Shown: in pieces, positions 39,126-49,105 of the stretch
Layout of the letters: the number at the start of each line of letters is the position of its first letter
Position numbering within the stretch: the stretch's first letter is position 1
DNA from: JAQICJ01 sp041686345
GTDB taxonomy: Bacteria > Myxococcota_A > Polyangia > HGW-17
Direction of reading: 5' to 3'
NCBI GenBank assembly: GCA_041686345.1
Contig: JAWLEA010000003.1
Location: 1 to 64,000 of the forward strand
DNA length: 64,000 bases
Translations under genes and position numbers: made by a program
The notes under the pieces: model-generated
What the model saw: only the letters and a program-made list of their open reading frames with translations
Database searches by the model: none
What the model was told of the DNA's origin: nothing

Positions 39126-41678
39126 TCAAAATTTAATAATTTTAGTAGTTGATTTCCCAGATTTGATGGTGACATAAAAGGTCTTTCTTTTGCCTTGGTC
39201 ATTATTGATTAATGTTACTTTATGTCTGCCGGAACTTAATTTTATTTTATTAGGTGTCCAGCCCTTTTTGGCACCATCTACGTATACTGTAGAACGAGGT
39301 CTGGAATTAATCCTCAAATAACCACTTCCTCGGCTTACAGTTTTGCGCATAGTCTTGGGAGGTCGTTTGTTCATGACCTTTTTAACCATGATGGTCATGG
39401 AAGATGTAGATGCTCCGCCGCTATTTTGGTTGGTTGAAGGAGGTGTGTATCGATTTGACGCAACTGCGGTTTCCTTTTCCTTGTTTAACTGGATTTGTTG
39501 ATTCTGTCCCCAGGCGAGTTTTCCTTTAATATCCAACTTTATGGTTTTTGTCTGATAATCTGTTTTTTCAACCTTCAGCCAGTATTTTTTTTCAGGTGAG
39601 GGCTCAAATTGCAAATCCCCTTTATGGCTGTAATTACAAACTCCGGAAGTCGGCTCTGCATCTTTGGAAGTAACAACACAAACTCTGCTTTTGTCCGGCT
39701 TGACCTTGACCTTGACTGTTGCTTTTTTAGGCAAGAGTTTATAATCAATTTTGAGTTTTTCTCCCATTTTTTTTGTATAAACTTCTTTAAATCGATAGAA
39801 TTTTCCATCTTTACCTATTTCTATTTTATAAGTGCCAGCCTTTATATCCATGCCTTTCCATGGTGTTTTGTCGGCATATTCTTTACCGTTGAGCCAAACG
39901 GTTGCACCTTTGGGTTCTCCGTTTATGTGGAGGTTGAAGACATTTTCATCGGGATCCAATTCCAGATTTTTATCAAAAATGTAATTAGCCGTGAGAATAA
40001 TATCCTCTGTTACTTTTTTGTAACCTTTTTTATCGAGAATTACTTTATATTTACCCGGTTTCAACTCTACCTCAAGAGGCGGCTCCCCGGGAACTTTGAT
40101 CTGTTTGTTGCTACTGTCGGTAATTTGAACTTTTACTCCCTGAGCGGGAGAAGATTTGACTTTGAGCATAACTTTTTCTGATTCTGATTCCTTGAGTACA
40201 AAAAACCAGACCAGAAATCCCGCCACCAGAACTGAAAGAAGAGCAGTGATCACAATGAGTACACCTTTTCCGCTTTTTTTCGGTTGGGCACTATAATATT
40301 CTGAAGCCGGAGCCGGCTGTTTTTCATAATTATAAGCCTCATTGGCTGTAGCTTCTGGTGGTTGCTGATATTGGGCATTATTGACCGGTTCACCCGGAAC
40401 AGGAGGCCTTCGACCTGAGGGTTGAGCTTGCCTTGGTGGTGCATACTGCTGATTATAACCCGGTTGCAAATTAGGAGATTTGGGGGCTACAGGACGCTGT
40501 TCCGTCTGCTCCTCTGTCTCCAGCATATCTTCGGGCTTGTCATATAATTCTGTTTCTATATCTTCATCTTCTTCCCACCAACCATCACTTTGTACATTCT
40601 GTTGGGCTGATGAAGCCGCCGGTGCACCTTTGTCGATCATTGGTGCAGGGCCATCAAGAAAATTGTTTTCCCCTTTACTGATTTTATTTTTCATCTGGGG
40701 AGTCATATTGATTTTATTGTATTCTTCAAGATTGGCCTTGGCTGTCTGAAGATCTTTTTTGAAAATTTTCTTCATCCAGGAACTTAGATCTTTGCGGGAA
40801 TAGAACTCACCACTGGTGTACATGAAGGCCTGCAGCTCATCGTGCATCTCACTGGCAGTCTGATAACGCTCTTCCACATTCTTGGCCAAGGATTTCAGTA
40901 CAATCTGTTCAAGTTGTTCCGGAATTTTAGTGTTATAAGTACTCGGTGGCAGTATTTCGACATTTTTGACCTTTTCCAGAGTGGAAAAATCGGATTCTCC
41001 CACAAAGAGTCTTTCTCCTGTGAGCAATTCATAAAGAACTATTCCCAAGGAAAAGATGTCTGAACGACGATCAAGGGGAAGTCCCCTGACCTGCTCCGGA
41101 GACATATATCCAAATTTGCCTTTGAGAATGCCGGCCTGGGTCTTGGAAGCTTTGCCGGCGGCTTTGGCTATTCCAAAATCGATTATCTTGACATCGCCTT
41201 CGTATGATACAAGTACATTTTGCGGACTGATATCACGATGAACAATACCAATCTGATTTCCATTGGAATCTTTTTTGTTGTGAGCGTAATCAAGACCCTC
41301 ACATACTTTCATGATGATGAAACATGCCTGGGCCAGACTCATGGGTTTTCTGCTGCTTCTGCACTTCTCAAAAATACTGCGAGCATCTTTGCCATGAACA
41401 TATTCCATGGCAATATAATAAACGCCATTTTCCTGGTTGAGATCTGTGATTTGAGCAATATTGGGATGGTTGAGCTTTACAGATATTTTTGCCTCATCAA
41501 TGAACATCTTTATGAATTCTTCATCTTCGGCTATGTTCGGCAGAATTCTTTTGATTGCCACAAGTTTTTCAAAGCCGTCGGAACCAAATGACTTGGCCAG
41601 AAAAACTTCAGCCATTCCTCCTACGTTTATTCTTTCCAGCAGATAATATTTTCCAAATGGTCGTGGCTTCTTGCTCAT
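39126..41678 (-). CDS. Ser/Thr protein kinase with PEGA domains
   Basis: 850 aa. Kinase domain ~8-285: GGMAEVFLAKS, VAIKRILP (Lys), HRDISPQNVLVSYEG (catalytic Asp/Asn), IIDFGIAKAAG and GYMSPEQVRG; complete and likely active. A disordered Pro/Gln/Glu linker is followed by a single membrane helix at ~473-495, then a periplasmic part with several PEGA beta-repeats (ELKPGKYKVILDKKGY, DIKAGTYKIEIGKDG, and ends with 'YVDGAKKGWTPNKIKLSSGRH'). PEGA repeats probably sense or bind envelope surfaces. The start ATG has GTGAGGAG. Located upstream of CglF- and FHA-protein genes in the same direction; the FHA protein is a natural phospho-reader. Confidence 0.93.
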   Translation of the reverse strand: MSKKPRPFGKYYLLERINVGGMAEVFLAKSFGSDGFEKLVAIKRILPNIAEDEEFIKMFIDEAKISVKLNHPNIAQITDLNQENGVYYIAMEYVHGKDARSIFEKCRSSRKPMSLAQACFIIMKVCEGLDYAHNKKDSNGNQIGIVHRDISPQNVLVSYEGDVKIIDFGIAKAAGKASKTQAGILKGKFGYMSPEQVRGLPLDRRSDIFSLGIVLYELLTGERLFVGESDFSTLEKVKNVEILPPSTYNTKIPEQLEQIVLKSLAKNVEERYQTASEMHDELQAFMYTSGEFYSRKDLSSWMKKIFKKDLQTAKANLEEYNKINMTPQMKNKISKGENNFLDGPAPMIDKGAPAASSAQQNVQSDGWWEEDEDIETELYDKPEDMLETEEQTEQRPVAPKSPNLQPGYNQQYAPPRQAQPSGRRPPVPGEPVNNAQYQQPPEATANEAYNYEKQPAPASEYYSAQPKKSGKGVLIVITALLSVLVAGFLVWFFVLKESESEKVMLKVKSSPAQGVKVQITDSSNKQIKVPGEPPLEVELKPGKYKVILDKKGYKKVTEDIILTANYIFDKNLELDPDENVFNLHINGEPKGATVWLNGKEYADKTPWKGMDIKAGTYKIEIGKDGKFYRFKEVYTKKMGEKLKIDYKLLPKKATVKVKVKPDKSRVCVVTSKDAEPTSGVCNYSHKGDLQFEPSPEKKYWLKVEKTDYQTKTIKLDIKGKLAWGQNQQIQLNKEKETAVASNRYTPPSTNQNSGGASTSSMTIMVKKVMNKRPPKTMRKTVSRGSGYLRINSRPRSTVYVDGAKKGWTPNKIKLSSGRHKVTLINNDQGKRKTFYVTIKSGKSTTKIIKF

Positions 41679-41926
41679 GAGCTCCTCACAAATTGGTTGT
41701 TCAGCTGTAGATTATAAATTTTTATTTTAGTTGTCAATTGGATAGTTCAACCAGAACATAAAATTCTAACTATAATTTTACCTTTCGAAAAAATCATTAT
41801 AGTTGTAATTGGCTTACATAGCTATCTGAACCTGCAGAAAACAAGTTTTTTGTCAAAATATCAACTTGGAAGCAAAAGGAAACAAATCTTGTGTTGAAAT
41901 TTGATTTTCAATAATAACTTGATTTT

Positions 41927-43069
41927 TTAACTGTTAAACTCCTCCAGTTTGAATCCTTCCTTTTCAAGTTTACAGCCGGCAACTCCTTTTCCGGAAACCA
42001 GAACCCCATTTCGATACACCTTCGATAAACTGCAACTGGGGCTTTTTGATTTCAAGAATATTTTATTTACCTTTGCCTGATTCAAAACAACCAGCAATTT
42101 TTGTACTCCCCTGATCATCGCTTTGTTCATATTTTTCCCATCACAATCTTGCAAACCATCAGATTCGGACCATACTCTGCAACCGTCCCCCTTGATAAAC
42201 TCCATTTTTTTACGGGGAATAAACAATCCGGCCATAACTTCAGGACAAATCGGTAAAACCATTTTCTCCTGAACTTGCTTTAAAACTTCAGGACAACTTT
42301 TGGACAAACCGTCATAACGACAGGGAATACCTAAACCACAGGCACTTACAGCAACTTTTTTTCTTTTGGAGTTTGTGAATTTTCCCAGGAATTCTTCATA
42401 TTTATTTGAATAATGCAAGGCACAGAAATCTTCGTAATAGGGTTTTGTCTTTTCAGAAAGTTTGATCTTTTTAACCTTTCTGTCTTTCAACCGATATTCG
42501 TTGCGACAGAATTTGTCGAGCACAAAAGGATAGAGTTTGTGTTCCTCAACCAGAATAGAATCCTTCAGTTCTTCGAGACTGCATGAATCAGGAACTGCAA
42601 CAATCTCCTGCTCAAGAACAGGACCTGTATCCATACTGGCGTCAACCAGGTGAACACTGCACCCAGAATATCTTACTCCATAGTCATAAGCCTGTTTCTG
42701 CGCGTTCAATCCTTTGAATGAAGGTAGAAGGGAGGGGTGGATATTCAAAATTCGATTGGGAAAAGCTGCCAGCAGAGTCTTACCGACAATTCTCATAAAA
42801 CCTGCCAGGACGATAACTTCAATTTTTTCTTCCTGCAATTTTTCGAGAATTGCCGCTTCATATTCTTTTTTTCCGGGATAATCAGTTGGGGGGAAAAAAA
42901 CTGCCGGCAAGTTGCGTTTTTTTGCTTTTGCAAGAGCTGGTGCCGAAGGATTGTCAGATATTACCAGTTTTATCTGATAAGCAACATCATGTTTCTGAGC
43001 ATAATCAAACAGAGCTTCAAAATTAGAACCCCGCCCGGAAACGAAAACTGCTGTTTTTCTGATAATCAT
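41927..43069 (-). CDS. purN: PurN glycinamide ribonucleotide formyltransferase fused to DUF523 (TudS-like)
   Basis: 380 aa. Residues 1-~195 are PurN: AVFVSGRGSNFEAL, LAGFMRIVG, LNIHPSLLPSFKGLNAQ (catalytic Asn/His), SGCSVHLVDASMDTGPV (catalytic Asp). After a Lys-rich linker, residues ~233-370 match DUF523 (2-thiouracil desulfidase TudS family): SACGLGIPCRYDG, LPICPEVMAGL, KGDGCRV and SPSCSL provide the conserved cysteines. Formyl transfer belongs to purine synthesis; DUF523 removes sulfur from thiolated nucleobases using an Fe-S cluster, so the fusion links base metabolism steps. The ATG overlaps the purM stop by 4 bases. Confidence 0.9.
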   Translation of the reverse strand: MIIRKTAVFVSGRGSNFEALFDYAQKHDVAYQIKLVISDNPSAPALAKAKKRNLPAVFFPPTDYPGKKEYEAAILEKLQEEKIEVIVLAGFMRIVGKTLLAAFPNRILNIHPSLLPSFKGLNAQKQAYDYGVRYSGCSVHLVDASMDTGPVLEQEIVAVPDSCSLEELKDSILVEEHKLYPFVLDKFCRNEYRLKDRKVKKIKLSEKTKPYYEDFCALHYSNKYEEFLGKFTNSKRKKVAVSACGLGIPCRYDGLSKSCPEVLKQVQEKMVLPICPEVMAGLFIPRKKMEFIKGDGCRVWSESDGLQDCDGKNMNKAMIRGVQKLLVVLNQAKVNKIFLKSKSPSCSLSKVYRNGVLVSGKGVAGCKLEKEGFKLEEFNS

Positions 43070-44103
43070 CTTATGAACCTGGTTTCCTTTCCCTCTTTTC
43101 TTTCACTTATGGAACCAACAATATAACTGGAAAAACCGGACTTGGAGAGCAATTTTTCAGTCCTTTCCCGATTTTCAGGTGCTATGACCAAAATATAACC
43201 TATCCCCATATTGAAAGTTCTCACCATCTCATCAAATTCCACACCGGCTTCACTGATGATCTTGAAAATCGGGGGAACAGGCCAGGATCCCATGCGGATA
43301 TCAACTCCAAGACCTTCGGGAAGAGTGCGGGAAGGATTTTCTACTAGACCTCCTCCTGTGATGTGAGCCATGGTTTTTACCAGATCATTTTCCAGCAGAG
43401 TTTTAACCTGGTTTGCATAAATTTTTGTAGGTTGCAACAAGAGTTCTCCAACTCTTTTGTTTAATTCGGGAATAATTGTATCAACCCTATTACCTAAAAT
43501 CTCGAAAAATACTTTTCTTGCCAAACTGTATCCATTGGAATGTAGACCGGAAGATGGCAGACCTAAAATCAAATCACCTGCTTTCACCAAATCAGGATCG
43601 GGTATTTTTGCTTTCTCAACCACTCCGACTGCAAATCCGGCGAGATCATACTCCCCAGGCTGGTAAAAATCCGGCAGTTCAGCTGTTTCTCCACCTAAAA
43701 GAGCAACCTGACAGGAATTACAGGCCCGATTAATCCCCTGAATAACTTCAGATGCAGCATCAACCTCAAGATGAGATGTTGCCAGATAATCCAGGAAAAA
43801 CAAGGGATTAGCTCCAGTTACCAGAATATCATTAACACTCATCGCCACCAGATCCTGACCAATTGTATCATGTTTATCCATGGCAAAGGCGATTTTTAAC
43901 TTGGTTCCTACTCCATCTGTTGATGATACCAAGATCGGTTCCTTATATTTGTCAGACAGTGAAAAAAGTCCGGCAAAACCTCCCGGAACTGACAGATTTG
44001 CCCCCCTGACATTGCTCTTTGTCATTTGAGAAATTCTGTGAACTAATTCATTTCCCTTGTCTATATCAACTCCTGAACTCTTGTAGGTCAAATTATTTTT
44101 CAT
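43066..44103 (-). CDS. purM: Phosphoribosylformylglycinamidine cyclo-ligase (AIR synthetase)
   Basis: 345-residue ATP-dependent enzyme forming AIR in purine synthesis. The family blocks are clear: YKSSGVDIDKGNE, STDGVGTKLKIA, DLVAMSVNDILVTGANPLFFLDY, GGETAELPDFY, LGLPSSGLHSNGYSLAR and AHITGGGLVENPSRTLP. The length is normal. The start ATG has GGTGA. Coupled (ATGA overlap) to purN, the usual purMN arrangement, but with the modified PurN. Confidence 0.97.
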   Translation of the reverse strand: MKNNLTYKSSGVDIDKGNELVHRISQMTKSNVRGANLSVPGGFAGLFSLSDKYKEPILVSSTDGVGTKLKIAFAMDKHDTIGQDLVAMSVNDILVTGANPLFFLDYLATSHLEVDAASEVIQGINRACNSCQVALLGGETAELPDFYQPGEYDLAGFAVGVVEKAKIPDPDLVKAGDLILGLPSSGLHSNGYSLARKVFFEILGNRVDTIIPELNKRVGELLLQPTKIYANQVKTLLENDLVKTMAHITGGGLVENPSRTLPEGLGVDIRMGSWPVPPIFKIISEAGVEFDEMVRTFNMGIGYILVIAPENRERTEKLLSKSGFSSYIVGSISERKEGKETRFIR

Positions 44104-44233
44104 TTAATCACCATTGGGAAAATTAAAAATTATTGCAATCCATAATTGAAAAAATACAATTCCAGAAAGGACATAAATTATTTCAGAAATAAAAAAACTC
44201 TTTTGGAGCAAAAAGAAAAATAAGAGCTTTAAA

Positions 44234-44977
44234 TTAATCTATAGTGGAATTATTGGTGGAAGTATCTTCGACAGCAGGACAACGATAAGGAATATCGGCA
44301 TCTGAGGCCTTAGAGTCAAAACAACAGTGCAACTCTTCATCCTGAGTTTTATTGCAACTGTGTCCTTGATTCAAAGTATCAGGAAAAACGGCCGTATCAC
44401 AGGGACCTATATTTTTAACCAGACATCCGTAACAAACGGTTATGGGAAAGGAGATCTTGTTGGTTTCAATTTCTGATCCGCCTATCTCTCCAACAATCTG
44501 AACTGAAGCAAAAACCTCAACAAATTGACCTTCTTGAATATTCAATCTTTCAGCCACATTGGGATGAATCAGGTTAACCTGCACGGATCTGGTTTCATCA
44601 GGAGGGATAGTAACAAAGGTAGAATCTGAAAATTTGGTATATTCACTACCAAGATCTGATCCGGTTGAACCCAAACTCAGAGAAACATTTGCCTGCTTTA
44701 TCTCTACTTTGTTCAACTCTATACCATTGCTTTCAACAGTTGAAGTCAAATTGTTCTCAACTACAAACCACCCAATATATTGAGGATCAAGACCATATCT
44801 TTCACCTCCGACATCGATAATTCCATGGGAAAGAAAATCCGTTGAAACCTGATTGGAAGCTGTACATCCTTCTTCAGGAGCTTGATTCTGAACAATTACC
44901 AGCGAAGAACTGTTTTCGGCACAGCTTCCAATTGCCATCGCCAGTAAAACCAGGATAAATTTATGAAAATTTTTCAT
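44234..44977 (-). CDS. Hypothetical lipoprotein downstream of pilQ
   Basis: 247 aa. The signal peptide ends AIGSC (lipobox), AGAGGT precedes the ATG, and the gene lies 15 bp after the pilQ stop, so it is very likely the last gene of the pil operon. The mature part is a beta-sandwich-like domain (NLTSTVESNGIELNKVEI, TIPPDETRSVQVNLIHP) followed by a Cys-rich C-terminal segment (CYGCL, GPCDT, HSCNK, HCCFD, YRCP). I do not recognise it as a known Pil protein. A secretin-associated factor on the outer-membrane side would fit its position. Confidence 0.68.
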   Translation of the reverse strand: MKNFHKFILVLLAMAIGSCAENSSSLVIVQNQAPEEGCTASNQVSTDFLSHGIIDVGGERYGLDPQYIGWFVVENNLTSTVESNGIELNKVEIKQANVSLSLGSTGSDLGSEYTKFSDSTFVTIPPDETRSVQVNLIHPNVAERLNIQEGQFVEVFASVQIVGEIGGSEIETNKISFPITVCYGCLVKNIGPCDTAVFPDTLNQGHSCNKTQDEELHCCFDSKASDADIPYRCPAVEDTSTNNSTID

Positions 44978-44992
44978 GATACAACCTCTTCT

Positions 44993-47900
44993 CTATTTCT
45001 TACTTACCACACTTGAACGATTTAGCACTCTGGGAGTAATAAAAATCAGGATTTCACTGCGGTTATCTCTCTTATATTTGCTTTTGAACAACCACCCAAC
45101 TACTGGTATGTCGGCAAACCAGGGTACTTTTCTGTAAACCAGAGTGGATTGCCTTTTGTAAATACCACCAATTACGGCAGTATCTCCACTTTTTACCAGC
45201 ATCTGTGTTTCCGCTGATTTTTTGGCTATACCCAAAGAACCATCTGCACCTCTGTTGGTTTCATCTGGTTCATCTTTGGTTACTTTGACTTTGATTTTTA
45301 CATTATTGTCATTGGTAACATGAGGTGTTACAGCCAATGAAAGCACCGCCTGTTTCATAATTACCGTATTTCCCTGAGCACTGCTCTGGGGATAGGGGAT
45401 TTCCACACCCTGACTGATCTTGGCTTCCACATTATCCAGAGTGGTGATTTTGGGAGTCGCAATAGAACGAACGTGACCAACTTCCTCCATGGCTGAAAGC
45501 CTCAGATTTATATTAACAGCTCCCGCCAAAGAACCCAAAGTCATTCCCAAAGCACCACCGGAACCCTGTCCGGTAGAAGCAGGAAGGTTTACAGCAAAAT
45601 CAGGATTGGCGGCTCCGGCGGAATCAACACCACTAGCATTGGTAAGTTGATCCATGTTACCGCCAGCCATACCGATATTACTGGGAAAGATCAATCCGGT
45701 CGGATTACCGTTGGCTGAATTGGCCAGAACACTTCCACCCCACTGAACCCCGATTTCTCTCAGGAAAGTAGATTCCGCCTCAACAATCCTGGCTTCAATC
45801 TGAACCTGAGGAGTAGGCATGTCAAGAGAATTGATCAACTTGCGGGCAACTTTCAACTTGGCGGGAACATCAGTATAAATAATAACATTGGTTCTCTTAT
45901 CGAATGAAACCTTGCCACGGTCACTTTTGATGTTTTCAGTTATGGATTTGGATATTTCCTCTGCATCAGCATAATTGATGGGAATCAATCTGGTTTCTGT
46001 CTTTATCATTCTTACTTTGGTCTTGGTTTTGGCCAGACGTTCCTCCCTTTCTTTTTTCATCTGATCCATGGTGATAACCCGGATGATCTTACCTCCTTCA
46101 TAGGACCAGCTCAATCCTTTGGATTTCAAAATCACGTCAAAAGCACGATCAACTCGGACATTGTTCAACTTGATCGAAATCGTTCCTTTAACTTCATCGG
46201 GGATTACAACATTTCTGCCCCAAACTTCAGCCACAAGCCTGATTACATTATGAATATCGGCATCTTTAAAATCAAGATCGACAAAACGTCCCTTGTATTT
46301 TCTTTTGCCGCCTCCACTTCTACTTGTCTTTTTACTCTTTCTTTTCTTCAAATAAGGACGCTTGCGACGGGAAGAAGCTGCCGGGAGTTTAGCAGTTGTT
46401 TTTTTGAGAGCAGTACGATAACTGGCAACTCTGGTGGGAGCTACTTTTTTGGATTTCTGCTGCTTATATCTTCTTACTTCGGCAACAGTTTTGGGAATCA
46501 GTACCACAATTTTGCCTTTTCTTCTTCTTATCTGGGCTTTTCGCACTCCTCTGGTATTGATTTTCAATTCCGCTACCGGCTCTTTAGTCTGAGTTTTGTT
46601 CCAAGTGAGGAAATTTTTAATAGGACCATCATAGGCCTCTGTATCAACTTTTCTGTTCAATTTTTTCGAAAATTTAGCTCCCTTTATCTTGAAACTAAAA
46701 AGTTTGTCTTTATGAAAGATTTTGCCGGGAGCCTGCTTGCCCTTGAAAGACAAGATAACCTGGTGGGACCAGGGTGAATTTTTAAATTGGACTTTATTAA
46801 TAAGAGCCAATAGTTTTCCACTGTATCCGGAGCTGTTTTTGACTTTTTCGATCTTTCTCTTCCTGGACTCAATGGTACGTACTTTTTTAATAAGTTCCTG
46901 ACGAGTCTTTTTAAGTTTTTGCAATTTTTGTTTAATTTTACTTATATCCGCCTGCAGATTCTGTTTTTTTGATTTCTTTTTATTTTCATAATTTTTGATC
47001 TGAGACAATAAGCGGGCTTTTTTTCTGTTGAGTTTTTTGAATCTGGATAGAAGTTGACTTCTTTCATCCTTCAATTCTTTAATTTCACTCTTTCTGGCTG
47101 TTACTTTCTGTTTGAGTCTGGTGGCCGTTTTATTTAATTCTTCCAGTTCTTTTTCTTTGATTGTTTTGCGGCGAGATAACCACCCCAAGCCCTTTTTGAC
47201 CTTGGCCAACTTTTTGCTTATCCGATCAAAAATTCTGGATTTGTTTTTGATTGCTTTTTTAATCTTGGCTAATTCTCTGGTTTTTTCTCTGGCATCGAGA
47301 TTGAGAGATTCTAAATTTTCTTTGGATTTCCTAATTTTTTTTCTGATCAAATCTCTGTTGCGGCTGAGTTGGCTTACCTCCATCCTGATTTCAAGATAAC
47401 GGGAACGTTTTTTGCTGAATTTGGTATTCATCGTCTTGATTTTGTTTTTAACCTGTTCCAATTCAGACTCTCTCTTATCAACCAGTTTCTTCCAGTAATC
47501 AGCTTTACGGCTTAATTTTTTAATTTCTTTGATCCTTTTTAACTGACGAGCTTTCATACGACGGGTTTGAACTTTGTTTCCCTCTTCTTTCAATTTCTGC
47601 AATTTCAACTTTTCCTGTGCCAGCAACTTACGGTGTTTTTTTCTCAACGCTTTAAGAGTTGACAAAAGTTTCACCTCTTTACCTTTCACTGATTCAAGCT
47701 GGTTTAAATCTTTACGTTGCTTTTTAATCAGATTATTCAAACGGCTTTTGAGTTGCCTGGCTGCCTGAACTTTTTCCTGTTCGGTCTTTGCTAACTGTTT
47801 CATCTTCAAATGCAGATTTCTTGCTTTTTGGGTTTTGTCTTTGATAAAACTCGAAAGGCTGGCTTTTTTATTAACAATATTACCAAGCTGCTCTCTCTTG

Positions 47901-49105
47901 TTTTTCAAAGATAATAATTCCTGTTCAAGTCTGTTTTTCTTCCGAGCCAATTTGTTGTTTTTCTTATTCAACTTGTTTATACGTTTTACCAGAGCTGTTT
48001 TTTGTTCCTGCAAATTCTTTTTTAATGATTTAAAACGTTTTTCTTCTCGATTGCACAATTCTTGTAATTTTTTTCTTCTGGCAGTAAAAACTTTGAGTTC
48101 TTTGCGAGTAGAAGCAAGTTTGCTCCGGGAACTTTTTAATCTTCTTTTCAAAAACTTCAGACGATTTTTCAATTGTTTACCGATGGTCTGGTTTTTATTT
48201 TTCATGTTCCGGATCTTTTTTGCCAGCTTTTTCAACCTGGATTTATCCTGGCCAATTTTTGCCAAAAGTTCTCCCTTGGTTTTTTGCCTGGATTGAAAAG
48301 ATTGATTAATCCCGGCCAGCTTTTTCATATTTTCTTTTCTGCTGTCTTGGATTTTATCTACCTTCTGTCTCAATTTTTTGATTTTTATTTTGATTTTTCT
48401 TTCAACCAGACGTGTTTTCTTAAGTTGGTTCTTCGCTGATTTCAAGTTGTTTTCCAGCTCAATTCTTTTATTTTTGAGTTCTGCAACCTCACGACGGGAT
48501 TTTTTGATCTTATTCTGCAGCTTTATATTTTTTCTGTTTTTCTGACGAAATTTGTTTAAAGTGCTTTTTAATTTTCTCTGATATTCAAGTTGCTTTTTCT
48601 GTGCTGAATCAAGCTGTTTCCTCATTGAGTTGAGTTGGGTCTTCATCTTCTCGATCTTGATTTTAATCAAACTGGATTTGGTAACCCGAGACCGATCCAA
48701 ATAAATTTCCAATTTTACTTTGGAACCATTGGAATTGATTCTGTATTTCACCATTGAATCTAGATTAAAAACAACCTGCGATACTCGCTGATTTCCTCTC
48801 TTCATATTTTTACAGTTCACAGAAGTTACCACAGAAGATTTCATGTCTCCGGGCAAGCATTTTTTAATGTAGGTATGGGATAATTCTATGACTAATCTTC
48901 TGGGATTTTTCAATTTGAAAGCACTGAAGGTAGCAGGTCTGGAACCCCAAAAAGTTATCGATTCTTTGTAGAGATCAGATTTAGTCGAGATATTCCTGAT
49001 TAAATTAAGTTTATTATTTTTTGCTTTGACTCTGAATGGAAGCAGAAAAGTCAGAAAGAGAAAAACCGCAATTCCTGTTTTTCCTGATAATTTAATGATA
49101 TTCAT
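44993..49105 (-). CDS. pilQ: Type IV pilus secretin PilQ with giant coiled-coil insertion
   Basis: A single uninterrupted 1370-aa frame; GGAGGAGAAA precedes the ATG, which overlaps pilP by 4 bases. Signal peptide, AMIN domain ~30-135 (e.g. FKLKNPRRLVIELSHTYI), then ~610 residues (~140-750) of Lys/Arg/Leu/Glu-rich, proline-free heptad sequence, a second AMIN-like beta domain (~755-880), the STN segment VDLDFKDADIHNVIRL (~938), N0/N1 (LIPINYADAEEISKSI, DKRTNVIIYTDV) and the secretin core (QVQIEARIVEA...; TRGADGSLG; IPVVGWLFKSK). Ordinary PilQ is about 700-900 aa. The coil, if one rod, would be ~90 nm and is highly basic. All ordinary secretin parts are present, so pilus extrusion function is retained. 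Confidence 0.92.
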   Translation of the reverse strand: MNIIKLSGKTGIAVFLFLTFLLPFRVKAKNNKLNLIRNISTKSDLYKESITFWGSRPATFSAFKLKNPRRLVIELSHTYIKKCLPGDMKSSVVTSVNCKNMKRGNQRVSQVVFNLDSMVKYRINSNGSKVKLEIYLDRSRVTKSSLIKIKIEKMKTQLNSMRKQLDSAQKKQLEYQRKLKSTLNKFRQKNRKNIKLQNKIKKSRREVAELKNKRIELENNLKSAKNQLKKTRLVERKIKIKIKKLRQKVDKIQDSRKENMKKLAGINQSFQSRQKTKGELLAKIGQDKSRLKKLAKKIRNMKNKNQTIGKQLKNRLKFLKRRLKSSRSKLASTRKELKVFTARRKKLQELCNREEKRFKSLKKNLQEQKTALVKRINKLNKKNNKLARKKNRLEQELLSLKNKREQLGNIVNKKASLSSFIKDKTQKARNLHLKMKQLAKTEQEKVQAARQLKSRLNNLIKKQRKDLNQLESVKGKEVKLLSTLKALRKKHRKLLAQEKLKLQKLKEEGNKVQTRRMKARQLKRIKEIKKLSRKADYWKKLVDKRESELEQVKNKIKTMNTKFSKKRSRYLEIRMEVSQLSRNRDLIRKKIRKSKENLESLNLDAREKTRELAKIKKAIKNKSRIFDRISKKLAKVKKGLGWLSRRKTIKEKELEELNKTATRLKQKVTARKSEIKELKDERSQLLSRFKKLNRKKARLLSQIKNYENKKKSKKQNLQADISKIKQKLQKLKKTRQELIKKVRTIESRKRKIEKVKNSSGYSGKLLALINKVQFKNSPWSHQVILSFKGKQAPGKIFHKDKLFSFKIKGAKFSKKLNRKVDTEAYDGPIKNFLTWNKTQTKEPVAELKINTRGVRKAQIRRRKGKIVVLIPKTVAEVRRYKQQKSKKVAPTRVASYRTALKKTTAKLPAASSRRKRPYLKKRKSKKTSRSGGGKRKYKGRFVDLDFKDADIHNVIRLVAEVWGRNVVIPDEVKGTISIKLNNVRVDRAFDVILKSKGLSWSYEGGKIIRVITMDQMKKEREERLAKTKTKVRMIKTETRLIPINYADAEEISKSITENIKSDRGKVSFDKRTNVIIYTDVPAKLKVARKLINSLDMPTPQVQIEARIVEAESTFLREIGVQWGGSVLANSANGNPTGLIFPSNIGMAGGNMDQLTNASGVDSAGAANPDFAVNLPASTGQGSGGALGMTLGSLAGAVNINLRLSAMEEVGHVRSIATPKITTLDNVEAKISQGVEIPYPQSSAQGNTVIMKQAVLSLAVTPHVTNDNNVKIKVKVTKDEPDETNRGADGSLGIAKKSAETQMLVKSGDTAVIGGIYKRQSTLVYRKVPWFADIPVVGWLFKSKYKRDNRSEILIFITPRVLNRSSVVSKK

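Noticed and set aside
41767..41804. AACTATAAT / ATTATAGTT inverted repeat upstream of the kinase gene
   Set aside because: AT-only arms with a 20-base loop are common by chance in this AT-rich DNA; no T-run or other support.
46250..48440. Plus-strand Phe/Leu-rich frames opposite pilQ
   Set aside because: They are the antisense of the Lys-rich coiled coil (AAA/AAG becomes TTT/CTT), giving false membrane-like sequences.
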